A DNA stretch of 64,000 nucleotides, taken from assembly GCA_963697285.1 (NCBI GenBank), contig CAVONI010000001.1, positions 124,001-188,000 on the forward strand, in the 5' to 3' direction. Positions 54,041 to 62,368 of the stretch are shown here, piece by piece. The notes below the pieces were generated by a model, which did not search any database, was not told where the DNA came from, and saw nothing but the letters and a program-made list of their open reading frames with translations. Origin of the DNA: JAEUQQ01 sp963697285 (lineage in GTDB: Bacteria > Acidobacteriota > Vicinamibacteria > Vicinamibacterales > JAFNAJ01). The stretch's first letter is position 1. Each line of letters opens with the position of its first letter. The position numbers were made by a program, and so were the translations under genes.

Positions 54041-54308
54041 CTCGCGCCCTCCTCGCGGGGCGCAACGCAACCCCGGCCCCTCCGCACCTGGCGGCACGTG
54101 ACCTATCCTGCGGACCGATCGCGGCGGGCTCGATCGTCCCATGAAGGCGCGGTGGACGGTGACGCGAGGTTCGCCACCCGTGGAGGTGGCACTTTCGCTT
54201 AACATGGCCACGGCATCGGCGTCGTTCGCCAGCCAGATCGGTCGGTTCGCCGGAGCCCGGCTGACCGTCGCGGTCCAGGAGCGGGATGATCGCTGTCGGG
54301 GGAGGCAC

Positions 54309-55214
54309 ATGACTCTCACTGCCCGCGTGGCTCTGTCAGCGCTGCTGTCGTGTGTGGCGGTGGCCGAGGCTCAACAGTCGCCGTCGGCCCAGGTCCCGGC
54401 TGCGGTGCAGGAACGCCTCGCAGCGCTGGTGCCCAGCCCCCTGCCAGCGCAGGCCACGGCCCCACAACCACCGGCGTACTACGATTCCCCCACGTTGTAC
54501 CAATACATGGACGGGGCGGCGGACGCCTTCCAGGACTACGACGTCGTGGCGCTGTTCCACCACGACCTGACCGCGGGTCCGGTCGATGTCACGGTCGACA
54601 TCTTCGACATGGGCACCCCCGAGAGCGCGTTCGGCATGTATGCCGCAGAACGCTCGCCGGGATACGACTTCGTCACCATCGGCACCGAGGGCTACCGCAA
54701 CGAAGGCATCCTGAACTTCTTCCAGGATCGCTACTACGTGAAGCTCGCCGCCTTCGGTGACGGCGCGGATGCCGTCCTGCAGCAGTTCGCGACCGCTATT
54801 GCCGTAAGGATCGGGGGGAGCAGGTCCTTTCCGTCCGTCCTCTCGAAACTGCCCGAGGCACAACGGAAGCCCCGCACCGAGCTCTACCTCAGCAAGGATC
54901 CCCTCGGCCATCCATTCCTGCGCCCGGCGTATCAGGCAACGTATGGCCTCGAGGGCGGCGAGGGCAAGCTGCTCATCTCACTGGGGGCCAGTGCCGCCGA
55001 CGCCGCGTCGAGGTTCACGTTGCTCGAGGAGCACTTCCGCCGTACGGGCCAGTGGACACCGGCGCCGGAGTTCGGCAGCGGAGCCGCGCGTGCCACCAAC
55101 AGCTTCGAAGGGTCCCTCGTCGCAACGACGGCCGGATCCTGCGTGGTCATTCTCCTGAACCCTTCCAGCAGCGCCACCACGTTCTTCAAGGAGGCGGTAG
55201 CGCGGCTGCGGTAA
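54309..55214 (+). CDS. DUF6599 family exported protein
   Basis: 301-residue protein with signal peptide (ARVALSALLSCVAVAEAQ). The core YDSPTLYQYMDGAADAFQDYDV and VDVTVDIFDMGTPESAFGMY-type segment matches DUF6599, a family of unknown role. Two related halves follow: residues ~45-170 and ~200-300, the latter FTLLEEHFRRTGQW. GGGGGAGG precedes the ATG. First gene of a five-gene set with short spacing (19, 20, overlap, 31 bases). Nothing shows a cofactor in this protein. Confidence 0.75.
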   Translation: MTLTARVALSALLSCVAVAEAQQSPSAQVPAAVQERLAALVPSPLPAQATAPQPPAYYDSPTLYQYMDGAADAFQDYDVVALFHHDLTAGPVDVTVDIFDMGTPESAFGMYAAERSPGYDFVTIGTEGYRNEGILNFFQDRYYVKLAAFGDGADAVLQQFATAIAVRIGGSRSFPSVLSKLPEAQRKPRTELYLSKDPLGHPFLRPAYQATYGLEGGEGKLLISLGASAADAASRFTLLEEHFRRTGQWTPAPEFGSGAARATNSFEGSLVATTAGSCVVILLNPSSSATTFFKEAVARLR

Positions 55215-55233
55215 CCGATGCGCCGAGGCACAG

Positions 55234-56172
55234 ATGCACACGACGACAGCGCACTCGCGAAGAGCATTCCTCCGTCACGGGGTCGCAGCGGGACTCGGGG
55301 TGTACGCCGGCGGGCTTGTGATCGACGCGCAGGGCCCCGGGACGTCGCTGGCCATCGCGCACTACAAGAGTTCGCCGCAGGCGCCCGACGGCATTGCCGA
55401 AGAAGCGCGCCGGCTCACGCGGGCATCCATTGATGCCCTCGGTGGCATGGGGCGGTTCGTCAGTCGCGGAGACGTCGTGTGGGTGAAGCCGAACATCGGC
55501 TGGAATCGGCGACCCGAACAGGCGGCGACGACGAACCCGGACGTCGTCGCGACCCTCGTCGCGCTCTGTTACGAGGCGGGCGCGAAGAAGGTCATCGTGA
55601 GCGACAACTCCTGCAATCCGTCGGTGGCCTGTTTCGCACGCAGCGGCATCCAGCAGGCCGCACAGAAGGCCGGAGCCGACTCGTTCATCATGGACGAGCG
55701 CAAGTTCCGGTCGACGGCGTTGAGGGGACGCGTCCTCTCGAGCTGGGACATCTACGGCGACGTGCTGGGCGTCAACAAGCTGATCAACGTCCCCATCGTC
55801 AAGCATCACGGCCTCTGCAAGGCGACCCTGGGGATGAAGAACCTCATGGGGATCGCGGGAGGGGAGCGTTCCCGCTTCCACCAGGACTTGAACAACTCGC
55901 TCGCCGACCTCGCGGCGGCCGTGCGGCCCGCGCTCGTGGTGATGGACGGCATCCGCGTCCTGACGGCCAACGGCCCCGTCGGCGGCAACCTGGCTGATGT
56001 CCAGCGTCGGGATACGGTGGCAGCGGGCGTCGACCAGGTCGCGGTGGATGCCTTCGGCGCCACGTTGCTTGGTTTGAAGGCGCAGGACATCGGTTACATC
56101 GTCGAAGCCGGCAACCGCAGGCTCGGGACGATGGCGTTCGAATCGCTCCAGCCGAAACGGATCGAACTGTAG
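55234..56172 (+). CDS. DUF362 protein with twin-arginine leader
   Basis: 312-residue DUF362-domain protein. The leader (HSRRAFLRHGVAAGLGVYAG) suggests Tat export. Domain landmarks: VWVKPNIGWNRRPEQAATTNP, AGAKKVIVSDNSCNP, LINVPIVKHHGLCKATLGMKNLMG and VVMDGIRVLTANGPVGG. DUF362 proteins are often iron-sulfur proteins tied to redox enzymes. This one lacks a C-terminal ferredoxin repeat; its few cysteines (SDNSCNPSVACF) might hold one cluster. It stands between DUF6599 and the membrane ferredoxin genes. Confidence 0.85.
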   Translation: MHTTTAHSRRAFLRHGVAAGLGVYAGGLVIDAQGPGTSLAIAHYKSSPQAPDGIAEEARRLTRASIDALGGMGRFVSRGDVVWVKPNIGWNRRPEQAATTNPDVVATLVALCYEAGAKKVIVSDNSCNPSVACFARSGIQQAAQKAGADSFIMDERKFRSTALRGRVLSSWDIYGDVLGVNKLINVPIVKHHGLCKATLGMKNLMGIAGGERSRFHQDLNNSLADLAAAVRPALVVMDGIRVLTANGPVGGNLADVQRRDTVAAGVDQVAVDAFGATLLGLKAQDIGYIVEAGNRRLGTMAFESLQPKRIEL

Positions 56173-56192
56173 GAGCGGCCGGGGACCACATC

Positions 56193-57131
56193 ATGGCGAG
56201 GGAGAGAGCATCCACCGCGGTCTGGCTCAGGCGCACGTGCCAGACGTTCTTCGGCGTGCTCTTCGTGTACCTGTTCCTGCAGACCGTCTACAAGCCGATC
56301 AACCAGACCGGGACGGGCATCTCGCTCTTCTTCCAACTCGACCCGCTGACCGCACTCTCGAGCGGCCTCGGAGCCTGGTCGATCGCGTCGGGCCTGCTGC
56401 TCGGCGGACTGACCCTGGTGGTGACGCTGCTGGCCGGCCGGTGGTTCTGCGGCTGGGTCTGTCCGTTCGGGGCCCTGCACCACCTGGTCACGTGGTTTCG
56501 CGGCGATCGGGTCAAGGCGCGAATCGCGTCCGGGGCGTATTCCGACTGGCAGAAAGCGAAGTACTACGTCCTCGTCGCGATGCTGGCGGGGTGCATGGTG
56601 GGATTGAACCTGTCGGGGCTTCTCGATCCCTTCTCGTTCCTCTACCGCTCGCTCGCGATCGTGGTGTTCCCGGCGGTCAACGATGCGGTGACGAGTGTCT
56701 TCACCTGGGTCTATCAGGCGGATCCGGGGATCGGCAGCTTCAAGGCGACGGCGGTCACCGAGCCCGTGTACGAGGTCCTGCGACGCAACGTCCTCGCCCC
56801 GTCGCAGCCGCATTACCACGGGACGTTCCTGGTTGCCCTGCTCTTCGTGTCGGCGCTCGTCCTGAACCTCTATCGCGCCCGCTTCTGGTGCCGGTACATC
56901 TGCCCGTTGGGCGCGTTGCTCGGCGTCGTGGGGAAGAACCCGCTGGTTCGGCTCCATCGGAGCGGTGACGCGTGCAACGACTGCGAGTTGTGCGTGGCCG
57001 ATTGCCAGGGCGGTGCGAATCCTGCGGGGGGAGACTCCTGGAAGCCCGCCGAGTGCTTCTACTGCATGAACTGCCAGTCGGCCTGTTCTCGCGAGGCGCT
57101 CATGTTCGTGCCGAAGGGACGGGGGCTGTGA
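56193..57131 (+). CDS. NapH/NosR-like membrane iron-sulfur protein
   Basis: 312-residue membrane protein with about five helices and a cytoplasmic-type ferredoxin end. Visible: FCGWVCPFGALHHLV and WCRYICPLGALLGV, the two CxxxCP signatures of the NapH/NosR/RnfB-like polyferredoxin membrane family, then CNDCELCVADC and CFYCMNCQSAC, two 4Fe-4S cluster motifs. It should pass electrons from quinol to the partner ferredoxin encoded next. Its last codons overlap the next gene by TGATG. Confidence 0.85.
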   Translation: MARERASTAVWLRRTCQTFFGVLFVYLFLQTVYKPINQTGTGISLFFQLDPLTALSSGLGAWSIASGLLLGGLTLVVTLLAGRWFCGWVCPFGALHHLVTWFRGDRVKARIASGAYSDWQKAKYYVLVAMLAGCMVGLNLSGLLDPFSFLYRSLAIVVFPAVNDAVTSVFTWVYQADPGIGSFKATAVTEPVYEVLRRNVLAPSQPHYHGTFLVALLFVSALVLNLYRARFWCRYICPLGALLGVVGKNPLVRLHRSGDACNDCELCVADCQGGANPAGGDSWKPAECFYCMNCQSACSREALMFVPKGRGL

Positions 57132-57868
57132 TGGCGGGCCTCCTGCACTGGCTCACGTCGTTCGTCAGGCCACCGCGCCAGGAGCGGCTGGACCTGGGCC
57201 GCCGCGCCCTGCTCGTTGCCGGCGCCGCCGGCGTCGGTGGTGCGTCGCTCGCACGCATCGGCGCAACGGAAGGCCAGCAGAGCTTTTCGCCGTCCCTGAT
57301 CCGCCCACCGGGGTCCACGGCCGAAGCGGAGTTCCTGGCGCGCTGCATCCGCTGCGGGGAGTGCATGCGCGTGTGCCCGACGAACGCGCTGCAGCCGGCG
57401 TTCGGTGAAGGCGGATGGACGGGGCTGTGGACACCGGTCCTGAAGATGAAGTCCGGGTATTGCGAGTACGAGTGCAGCCTCTGCTCGCAGGTGTGCCCGA
57501 CGCACGCGATTCAAGTCGTCACCCTCGAGCAGAAGCAGAAGATTCGGATCGGCACGGCCTTCTTCGATCGGAACCGGTGCCTGCCCTATGCCTTTGCACG
57601 CACCTGCATCGTGTGCGAGGAGCACTGTCCCACGCCGAAGAAGGCGATCTGGTTCGAGGAAGTGTCGGTGCTCGGCGCGGGGGGCGTGCAGGTGACCGTG
57701 AAACAACCACACGTCGATCCGGAGTTGTGCACCGGGTGCGGCATCTGCGAGACCAAGTGCCCGATCGCCGATCAGCGCGGCGTGTACGTGACCAGCGTCG
57801 GCGAATCGCGTCATCCGAAGAACCAGATCCTGCTCACGATGGGCAGCGACAGCTCGCTGGGCTACTGA
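57131..57868 (+). CDS. NapG/MauM-like ferredoxin with Tat leader
   Basis: 245-residue polyferredoxin. A leader (LGRRALLVAGAAGVGGASLA) precedes four cluster motifs: CIRCGECMRVCP, CEYECSLCSQVCP, CIVCEEHCP and CTGCGICETKCP. This order is that of periplasmic NapG/MauM ferredoxins, which receive electrons from NapH-type membrane proteins. The ATG overlaps the stop of the NapH-like gene. The third motif (CIVCEEHC) has unusual spacing. Probably the electron donor for the aldo/keto reductase that follows. Confidence 0.88.
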   Translation: MAGLLHWLTSFVRPPRQERLDLGRRALLVAGAAGVGGASLARIGATEGQQSFSPSLIRPPGSTAEAEFLARCIRCGECMRVCPTNALQPAFGEGGWTGLWTPVLKMKSGYCEYECSLCSQVCPTHAIQVVTLEQKQKIRIGTAFFDRNRCLPYAFARTCIVCEEHCPTPKKAIWFEEVSVLGAGGVQVTVKQPHVDPELCTGCGICETKCPIADQRGVYVTSVGESRHPKNQILLTMGSDSSLGY

Positions 57869-57899
57869 CGTGGCCTTCACGACAGACAGAGGAGGACGT

Positions 57900-59105
57900 A
57901 TGCGCGAGAAGCACGGTCGCAGAGAGTTCCTGGTCAAGCCGGTTCAGTGGGCCGCCGCGGCCGGACTGCTGAGTGGAGTGGCGCCTTCCCTGCTGGCATA
58001 CGCGAGTGCGGCGCAGCGCACCGGAAAGGCCCTCTCGCGAACCCTCGGCAAGACCGGCATCTCGCTGCCCGTCGTCAGCATGGGCGTCATGAACGCCGAC
58101 GTGCCGGGGTTGATTCGACGGGCGTACGAACTGGGCATGCGTCACTTCGATACGGCGGCCTCCTACCAGGGCGGGCGGAACGAGGAGATGGTCGGCGCCA
58201 TGATCAAGGACATGGGCGTCCGCGGCGACGTGGTCATTGCCACGAAGGTCAACCTTCGGGGGCGCGTGGGGGAACCCCAGGCGTACACCATCTTCAGGGA
58301 GACGTTCGAAGCCAGCTTGAAGCGCCTGCAGATGGACCACGTCGACATCCTGTACTACCACGGGGTCGGGTCTGCCGAGGACCTGCGGGCCGAAGGACCG
58401 CTCCGGGCGCTGGCAGAGCTCAAGAAGGAAGGAAAGGCCAGGTTCACGGGACTCTCGACCCACCAGGCCACCGCCGTGTTGCCCGAAGCCGTGCGCCTCG
58501 GCGTCTTCGACGTCGGCCTCGTCACCATCAACTACACCATGGCGTCTGACAAGGCGCTCCTCGAGACCATCGACCAGGCCGCCAGGTCGGGCATGGGACT
58601 CGTGGCGATGAAGACGCAGGCGGGCGGAGTCAGGCGACCCGATCCAAAGCTGCCGAAGTCCTTGCCGCCTCACAGCCAGACCGCGCTGCTCAAGTGGGCG
58701 CTGCGCAACCCGTCGTTTGCCACGGCGATTCCCGGGGTGACCACGTACGAGCAACTCGAGCAGAACTTCACCGTCGCCTTCAACCTTGAGTACACGGATG
58801 CCGAACGCGAGTTCCTCGCCGACGGGGCCTTCGCCGCGAACGCGCAGTTCTGCCAGCAGTGTGGCCAGTGTCGTGGCGACTGCCCACTCGGGGTCGATCT
58901 TCCCACGCTGATGCGGTCGCACATGTACGCGTTGCAGTACTCGAACCTCGAGGTCGCGCGTTCGACGCTGACGTCGATCGATCCCGGCAAGGGCCTTGAC
59001 GGGTGCAGTTCCTGCGCCGTCTGCAGGGCGACGTGCCGCCACGACGTGAACATCGGGGCCAAGATCGCGCAGTTGAAGGCGGCAAGCGCGTACCTCGCGG
59101 TCTGA
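57900..59105 (+). CDS. aldo/keto reductase with C-terminal 4Fe-4S domain
   Basis: 401-residue fusion. A leader-like N-terminus (KHGRREFLVKPVQWAAAAGL) again carries twin arginines. The barrel keeps the catalytic residues: RHFDTAASYQGGRNEEM (Asp, Tyr), VVIATKVNL (Lys), DILYYHGVG (His), and PGVTTYEQLEQN for cofactor. The C-terminal ~75 residues hold CQQCGQCRGDCP and CSSCAVCRATC, two cluster motifs, a fusion known for ferredoxin-linked aldo/keto reductases. AGAGGAGG precedes the ATG at 57900. It completes the redox cassette begun at 54309. Confidence 0.9.
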   Translation: MREKHGRREFLVKPVQWAAAAGLLSGVAPSLLAYASAAQRTGKALSRTLGKTGISLPVVSMGVMNADVPGLIRRAYELGMRHFDTAASYQGGRNEEMVGAMIKDMGVRGDVVIATKVNLRGRVGEPQAYTIFRETFEASLKRLQMDHVDILYYHGVGSAEDLRAEGPLRALAELKKEGKARFTGLSTHQATAVLPEAVRLGVFDVGLVTINYTMASDKALLETIDQAARSGMGLVAMKTQAGGVRRPDPKLPKSLPPHSQTALLKWALRNPSFATAIPGVTTYEQLEQNFTVAFNLEYTDAEREFLADGAFAANAQFCQQCGQCRGDCPLGVDLPTLMRSHMYALQYSNLEVARSTLTSIDPGKGLDGCSSCAVCRATCRHDVNIGAKIAQLKAASAYLAV

Positions 59106-59359
59106 CGGCTCCGGCGGCCTTTCGGCGAACACCGACACAGTGCTGCGCCGCGCGGTCTGGCATAAAGTGCACGGGCGGGCGACGGCGGAGTATGCTGCCC
59201 CGAAAGGTGCGTGGATCGGACTGGCCATTGCTCCGCGGCCAGGGAGTCCGTAAGGCGCAAGAACTGCGTAATCATACTGATCAATCCCTGCGCCGGCTCG
59301 CAGGTGGTCGTCGCGGCCGCGAGACCGCCTTGGGCGCCGCGCGCGTTCGTTGAGGTTCG

Positions 59360-61606
59360 ATGTCACAGGTGAGGCGAGGGTTCGTCGGTGTCGTGCTGGT
59401 GGTCGCGTGCGCGAGCTCTGCGGCATCGGGCGCGCCGCAGGCAGTCGGGCCCGTCGTCGGGGGACCGCGTGCGCAGGCGGTGCGCGTATCGGACGGCAGC
59501 ATCAGTGTCGACGGGGTGCTCGACGACGAGGCGTGGCAGTCGGCGCCGGTCGTGTCGTCGTTCTCGCAGGTGCAGCCAGACGAGGGGCAGCCGGCCTCCG
59601 AAGCGACCGAGGTCCGCATCGTGTTCACGGCGAACACGCTCTACGTCGGCGTGCGCTGTCTCGACCGCGAGCCTTCAGGGATCATCGTCTCCGATGCCCG
59701 GCGTGATGCGTCGCTGATCGAGAGCGACAGCTTCACGATCATCTTCGACACGTACCGCGACCGGCAGAACGGCTTCGTGTTCGGCACCAACCCGGCCGGC
59801 ATCGAGTACGACGGGCAGGTGACCAACGAAGGTCAGGGCGGTGGTGGCCTCGGGCCCGGGCAAACGCAGTCGAGCGGGTCGGGCGGTGGCTTCAACATCA
59901 ACTGGGACGGCGCCTGGACGGTGAAGACCCGGACCGATGCGTCGGGATGGGTCGCCGAGTTCGCGATCCCGTTCGGGACGCTGCGCTTCCCGCCTGGCGG
60001 CGAGCAGACGTGGGGCGTCAACTTCCAGCGCAACATCCGGCGACGCAACGAGCGGGCGTTCTGGGCACCCATCCCGCGGCAGTACGACTTGTACCGCGTC
60101 TCGCTCGCGGGCGAAGTGACGGGCATCACCGTCCCGGCCCAGCGGAGCCTGGTGGTGACGCCCTACGCGCTGGGGAACCTGGAGGCGTCGGGGCCGACGC
60201 CGACCGAGGGCGTCGTGCTCGGCGACGCAGGCGGCGACCTCAAGTACACGGTGACGCCAAGCCTCGCACTCGACGCCACGGTGAACACCGACTTCGCGCA
60301 GGTGGAAGTGGACGACCAGCAGGTCAACCTCGATCGCTTCAACCTGTTCTTTCCCGAGAAGCGACCCTTCTTCCTCGAGAACGCCGGGTTCTTCACCGTC
60401 GGCAATTCCGGTGAAGTCGATTTGTTCTTCAGCCGACGGATTGGCCTTTCAGATGCCGGCGAGACGATCCCGATCCTGGCGGGTGGCCGGCTGTCGGGCA
60501 AGGTCGGCGCCTACAACGTGGGGATCCTCGAGATGCAGACGGCGACGCAGGGGACGTCTGCCGGCGACAACTTCGCCGTCGTCCGTGTGAGCCGCGACCT
60601 GCCCAACCGCTCGGCCTTCGGCGGGATCTTCGTGAACCGGCAGGGGATCGGCGAGTACGCGGGCGACAACGATGCGAACCGCACCTACGCCCTCGACGGC
60701 AAGGCGGGCCTCGGGCAGAACACGGTCGTGTCGAGTTTCATCGCGCGCACGCAGACACCTGGCGTCGAGTCGGGGCGGCAGTACGCGTTCAATGTGCGGT
60801 CGCGAACGAACCTCCCGAAGATCGATCTCGAATTCGGCTACCAGGAAGTGGGCGAGCGGTTCAATCCCGAGGTCGGCTTCCTGAGCCGCTCCGGCTACCG
60901 CAAGCCCGACGCGCGGATCATGACGCGCTTCAGGCCGCGGGACTTCCTCAGCCTGCAGGAAGTGCGGCCGCACGTCTCGTACCGGTCGTTCTGGGGGTTC
61001 GACGGCTTCCACGAAACCTCGTTCACCCACATCGACACGCACTGGCAGTTCAAGAACGCCTACGAAGTGCACACCGGCATGAACCTGACGCTCGAGGGTG
61101 TGCGCAGGCCGTTCCAGATCTATCCCGGCGTGTACGTGACCCCGGCGACGTACCAGAATGCCGAGGCGCAGCTCGTGTTCATGACCAACCAGGGTGCGCC
61201 GCTGAGCCTCAACCTGCAGACCTTCATCGGGGGATTCTTCGGCGGCGACCGCGTCACCCTCAATCCCACCGTGCGCGCCAGGCTGGGCGACAAGGTCACC
61301 ACCGAACTCGCTTACACGCGCAACGACGTGCACCTGCCCGAAGGCGACTTCACGACGAACCTCGCGAAGCTGCGCGTGTCGTACTCGTTCACCACGCGGA
61401 CCTTCCTGCAGGGGCTCGTGCAGTACAACGACCGCGCCGATCTGTGGTCGGTCAACGTACGGTTCGGATGGCAGCAGGCCGCCAACACCGGCCTCTTCAT
61501 CGTCTACAGCGACACGCAGTACCTCTACGACCTGGTGCAGCAGCCCGAGCGGACGGACCGCTCGCTCGTAATCAAGTTCAGCCGCAGGTTCGACCTGCTC
61601 AGGTGA
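59360..61606 (+). CDS. DUF5916 protein with CBM9-like N-terminus
   Basis: 748-residue secreted protein. A signal peptide (VRRGFVGVVLVVACASSAASG) precedes a carbohydrate-binding family 9-like sandwich (ISVDGVLDDEAWQSAPVV, RIVFTANTLYVGVRC, PFGTLRFPPGGEQTWGVNF). A DUF5916 domain follows, with its typical YTVTPSLALDATVNTDFAQ and FNLFFPEKRPFFLENAG. The C-terminal half alternates beta strands ending LVIKFSRRFDLLR and looks like an outer-membrane barrel. DUF5916 proteins are abundant in Acidobacteriota; function unknown. The 254 bases before it hold no other gene. Confidence 0.9.
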   Translation: MSQVRRGFVGVVLVVACASSAASGAPQAVGPVVGGPRAQAVRVSDGSISVDGVLDDEAWQSAPVVSSFSQVQPDEGQPASEATEVRIVFTANTLYVGVRCLDREPSGIIVSDARRDASLIESDSFTIIFDTYRDRQNGFVFGTNPAGIEYDGQVTNEGQGGGGLGPGQTQSSGSGGGFNINWDGAWTVKTRTDASGWVAEFAIPFGTLRFPPGGEQTWGVNFQRNIRRRNERAFWAPIPRQYDLYRVSLAGEVTGITVPAQRSLVVTPYALGNLEASGPTPTEGVVLGDAGGDLKYTVTPSLALDATVNTDFAQVEVDDQQVNLDRFNLFFPEKRPFFLENAGFFTVGNSGEVDLFFSRRIGLSDAGETIPILAGGRLSGKVGAYNVGILEMQTATQGTSAGDNFAVVRVSRDLPNRSAFGGIFVNRQGIGEYAGDNDANRTYALDGKAGLGQNTVVSSFIARTQTPGVESGRQYAFNVRSRTNLPKIDLEFGYQEVGERFNPEVGFLSRSGYRKPDARIMTRFRPRDFLSLQEVRPHVSYRSFWGFDGFHETSFTHIDTHWQFKNAYEVHTGMNLTLEGVRRPFQIYPGVYVTPATYQNAEAQLVFMTNQGAPLSLNLQTFIGGFFGGDRVTLNPTVRARLGDKVTTELAYTRNDVHLPEGDFTTNLAKLRVSYSFTTRTFLQGLVQYNDRADLWSVNVRFGWQQAANTGLFIVYSDTQYLYDLVQQPERTDRSLVIKFSRRFDLLR

Positions 61607-61652
61607 CGGCGGACGTGTCGTGCCCGCGACGCCCAACGTCGTGACACGAGCA

Positions 61653-62064
61653 CTATCGGGCGAACGGATCGACGATGCGCACGCCGGCCTGCGCGAAGTC
61701 CGAACGGTTGCGGGTCACCACGGTCAGGTCGTGGGTGAGAGCGGTGGCGGCAATGAGGCTGTCCTTGACCGGCATCGCTTTCCCGGTCGTGCGGAGGCGC
61801 GCGAGCAGGTACTGCCCATCTCAGTCCGGTGTCTGCGTCCCAGGGCACGCACTGAAGATGTCGGACCCCGGCGTCGAACCACCGCTCGAGGGCTTGGCGT
61901 TTCTTCCCCCTGGGCAGCAACAGGATGCCGAATCGCAACTCGCCGAGCACGATGGGATCGACGACGATGTCGTGTTCGTGGGCGCGCAGCCACGCGAGCA
62001 CGCCCGGATCGGGGGCGGGTCTGGTCGGCTCGCTCAGGACGTTCGCGTCGACCAGGTACTTCAC
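61653..62064 (-). CDS. PIN-domain toxin (VapC family), frameshifted
   Basis: The first frame, MKYLVDANVLSEPTR (D6), then VVDPIVLGELRFGIL (Glu) and WDADTGLRWA, loses frame around 61808-61815. The continuation in the next frame, LLARLRTTGKAMPVKDSLIAATALTHDLTVVTRN then DFAQAGVRIVDPF, carries the remaining acidic residues and stops at 61653. One base restores a 136-residue VapC-like toxin. Its start overlaps the antitoxin stop (ATGA). If the shift is real, the toxin is dead and the antitoxin alone remains. Confidence 0.75.
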
Positions 62065-62291
62065 AGCGTGTCCGTCGACTCTGACGTGACCGGAACGAAG
62101 AAGCCCTTCGCGGGGCAGGCGAGCAACCAGTCGACGACGCCGTCGTTCGCGCGAACTGTGCGGCGGATGAGACGATAGTCGCCGCGGTCGAGTCGCTCGA
62201 CGTCGAACTCCTGGCCGGGTTCGATGCGGTCCATCTGCCTGAGTTCAGCAGGCAATACAATCTGGCCCTTGGAGGAGATCGTGGTCTTCAT
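62061..62291 (-). CDS. AbrB-type antitoxin (VapB family)
   Basis: 76-residue protein with an N-terminal AbrB/SpoVT swapped-hairpin domain: MKTTISSKGQIVLPAELRQ, then PGQEFDVERLDRGDYRLI. The C-terminal part (GVVDWLLACPAKGFFV) is the usual toxin-binding tail. The ATG at 62289-62291 fits the domain start, whereas the longer reading frame adds 18 codons through the promoter. A sigma70 promoter and a 17-base inverted repeat lie directly before the start. Confidence 0.88.
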   Translation of the reverse strand: MKTTISSKGQIVLPAELRQMDRIEPGQEFDVERLDRGDYRLIRRTVRANDGVVDWLLACPAKGFFVPVTSESTDTL

Positions 62292-62295
62292 GATG

Positions 62296-62312
62296 GTAAG
62301 ATATCGTCTTAC
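62296..62312. promoter_or_regulatory. 17-bp inverted repeat, likely VapB operator
   Basis: GTAAGA-TATCG-TCTTAC has perfect 6-base arms and overlaps the -10 and half of the spacer of the antitoxin promoter. Binding here would repress the operon, as expected for AbrB-type antitoxins. Confidence 0.6.
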
Positions 62313-62326
62313 GTCACGGGAATCAA
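62298..62326 (-). promoter_or_regulatory. promoter of the VapBC-like operon, probably leaderless
   Basis: Minus strand: TTGATT (62326-62321), 17-base spacer, TATCTT (62303-62298). Six bases separate the -10 from the ATG, so the transcript should start at the first codon; no Shine-Dalgarno is visible. Confidence 0.6.
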
Positions 62327-62368
62327 GCATCATGGCGCGCGTCAACGCTACAACGTGAGGTCATCCAG

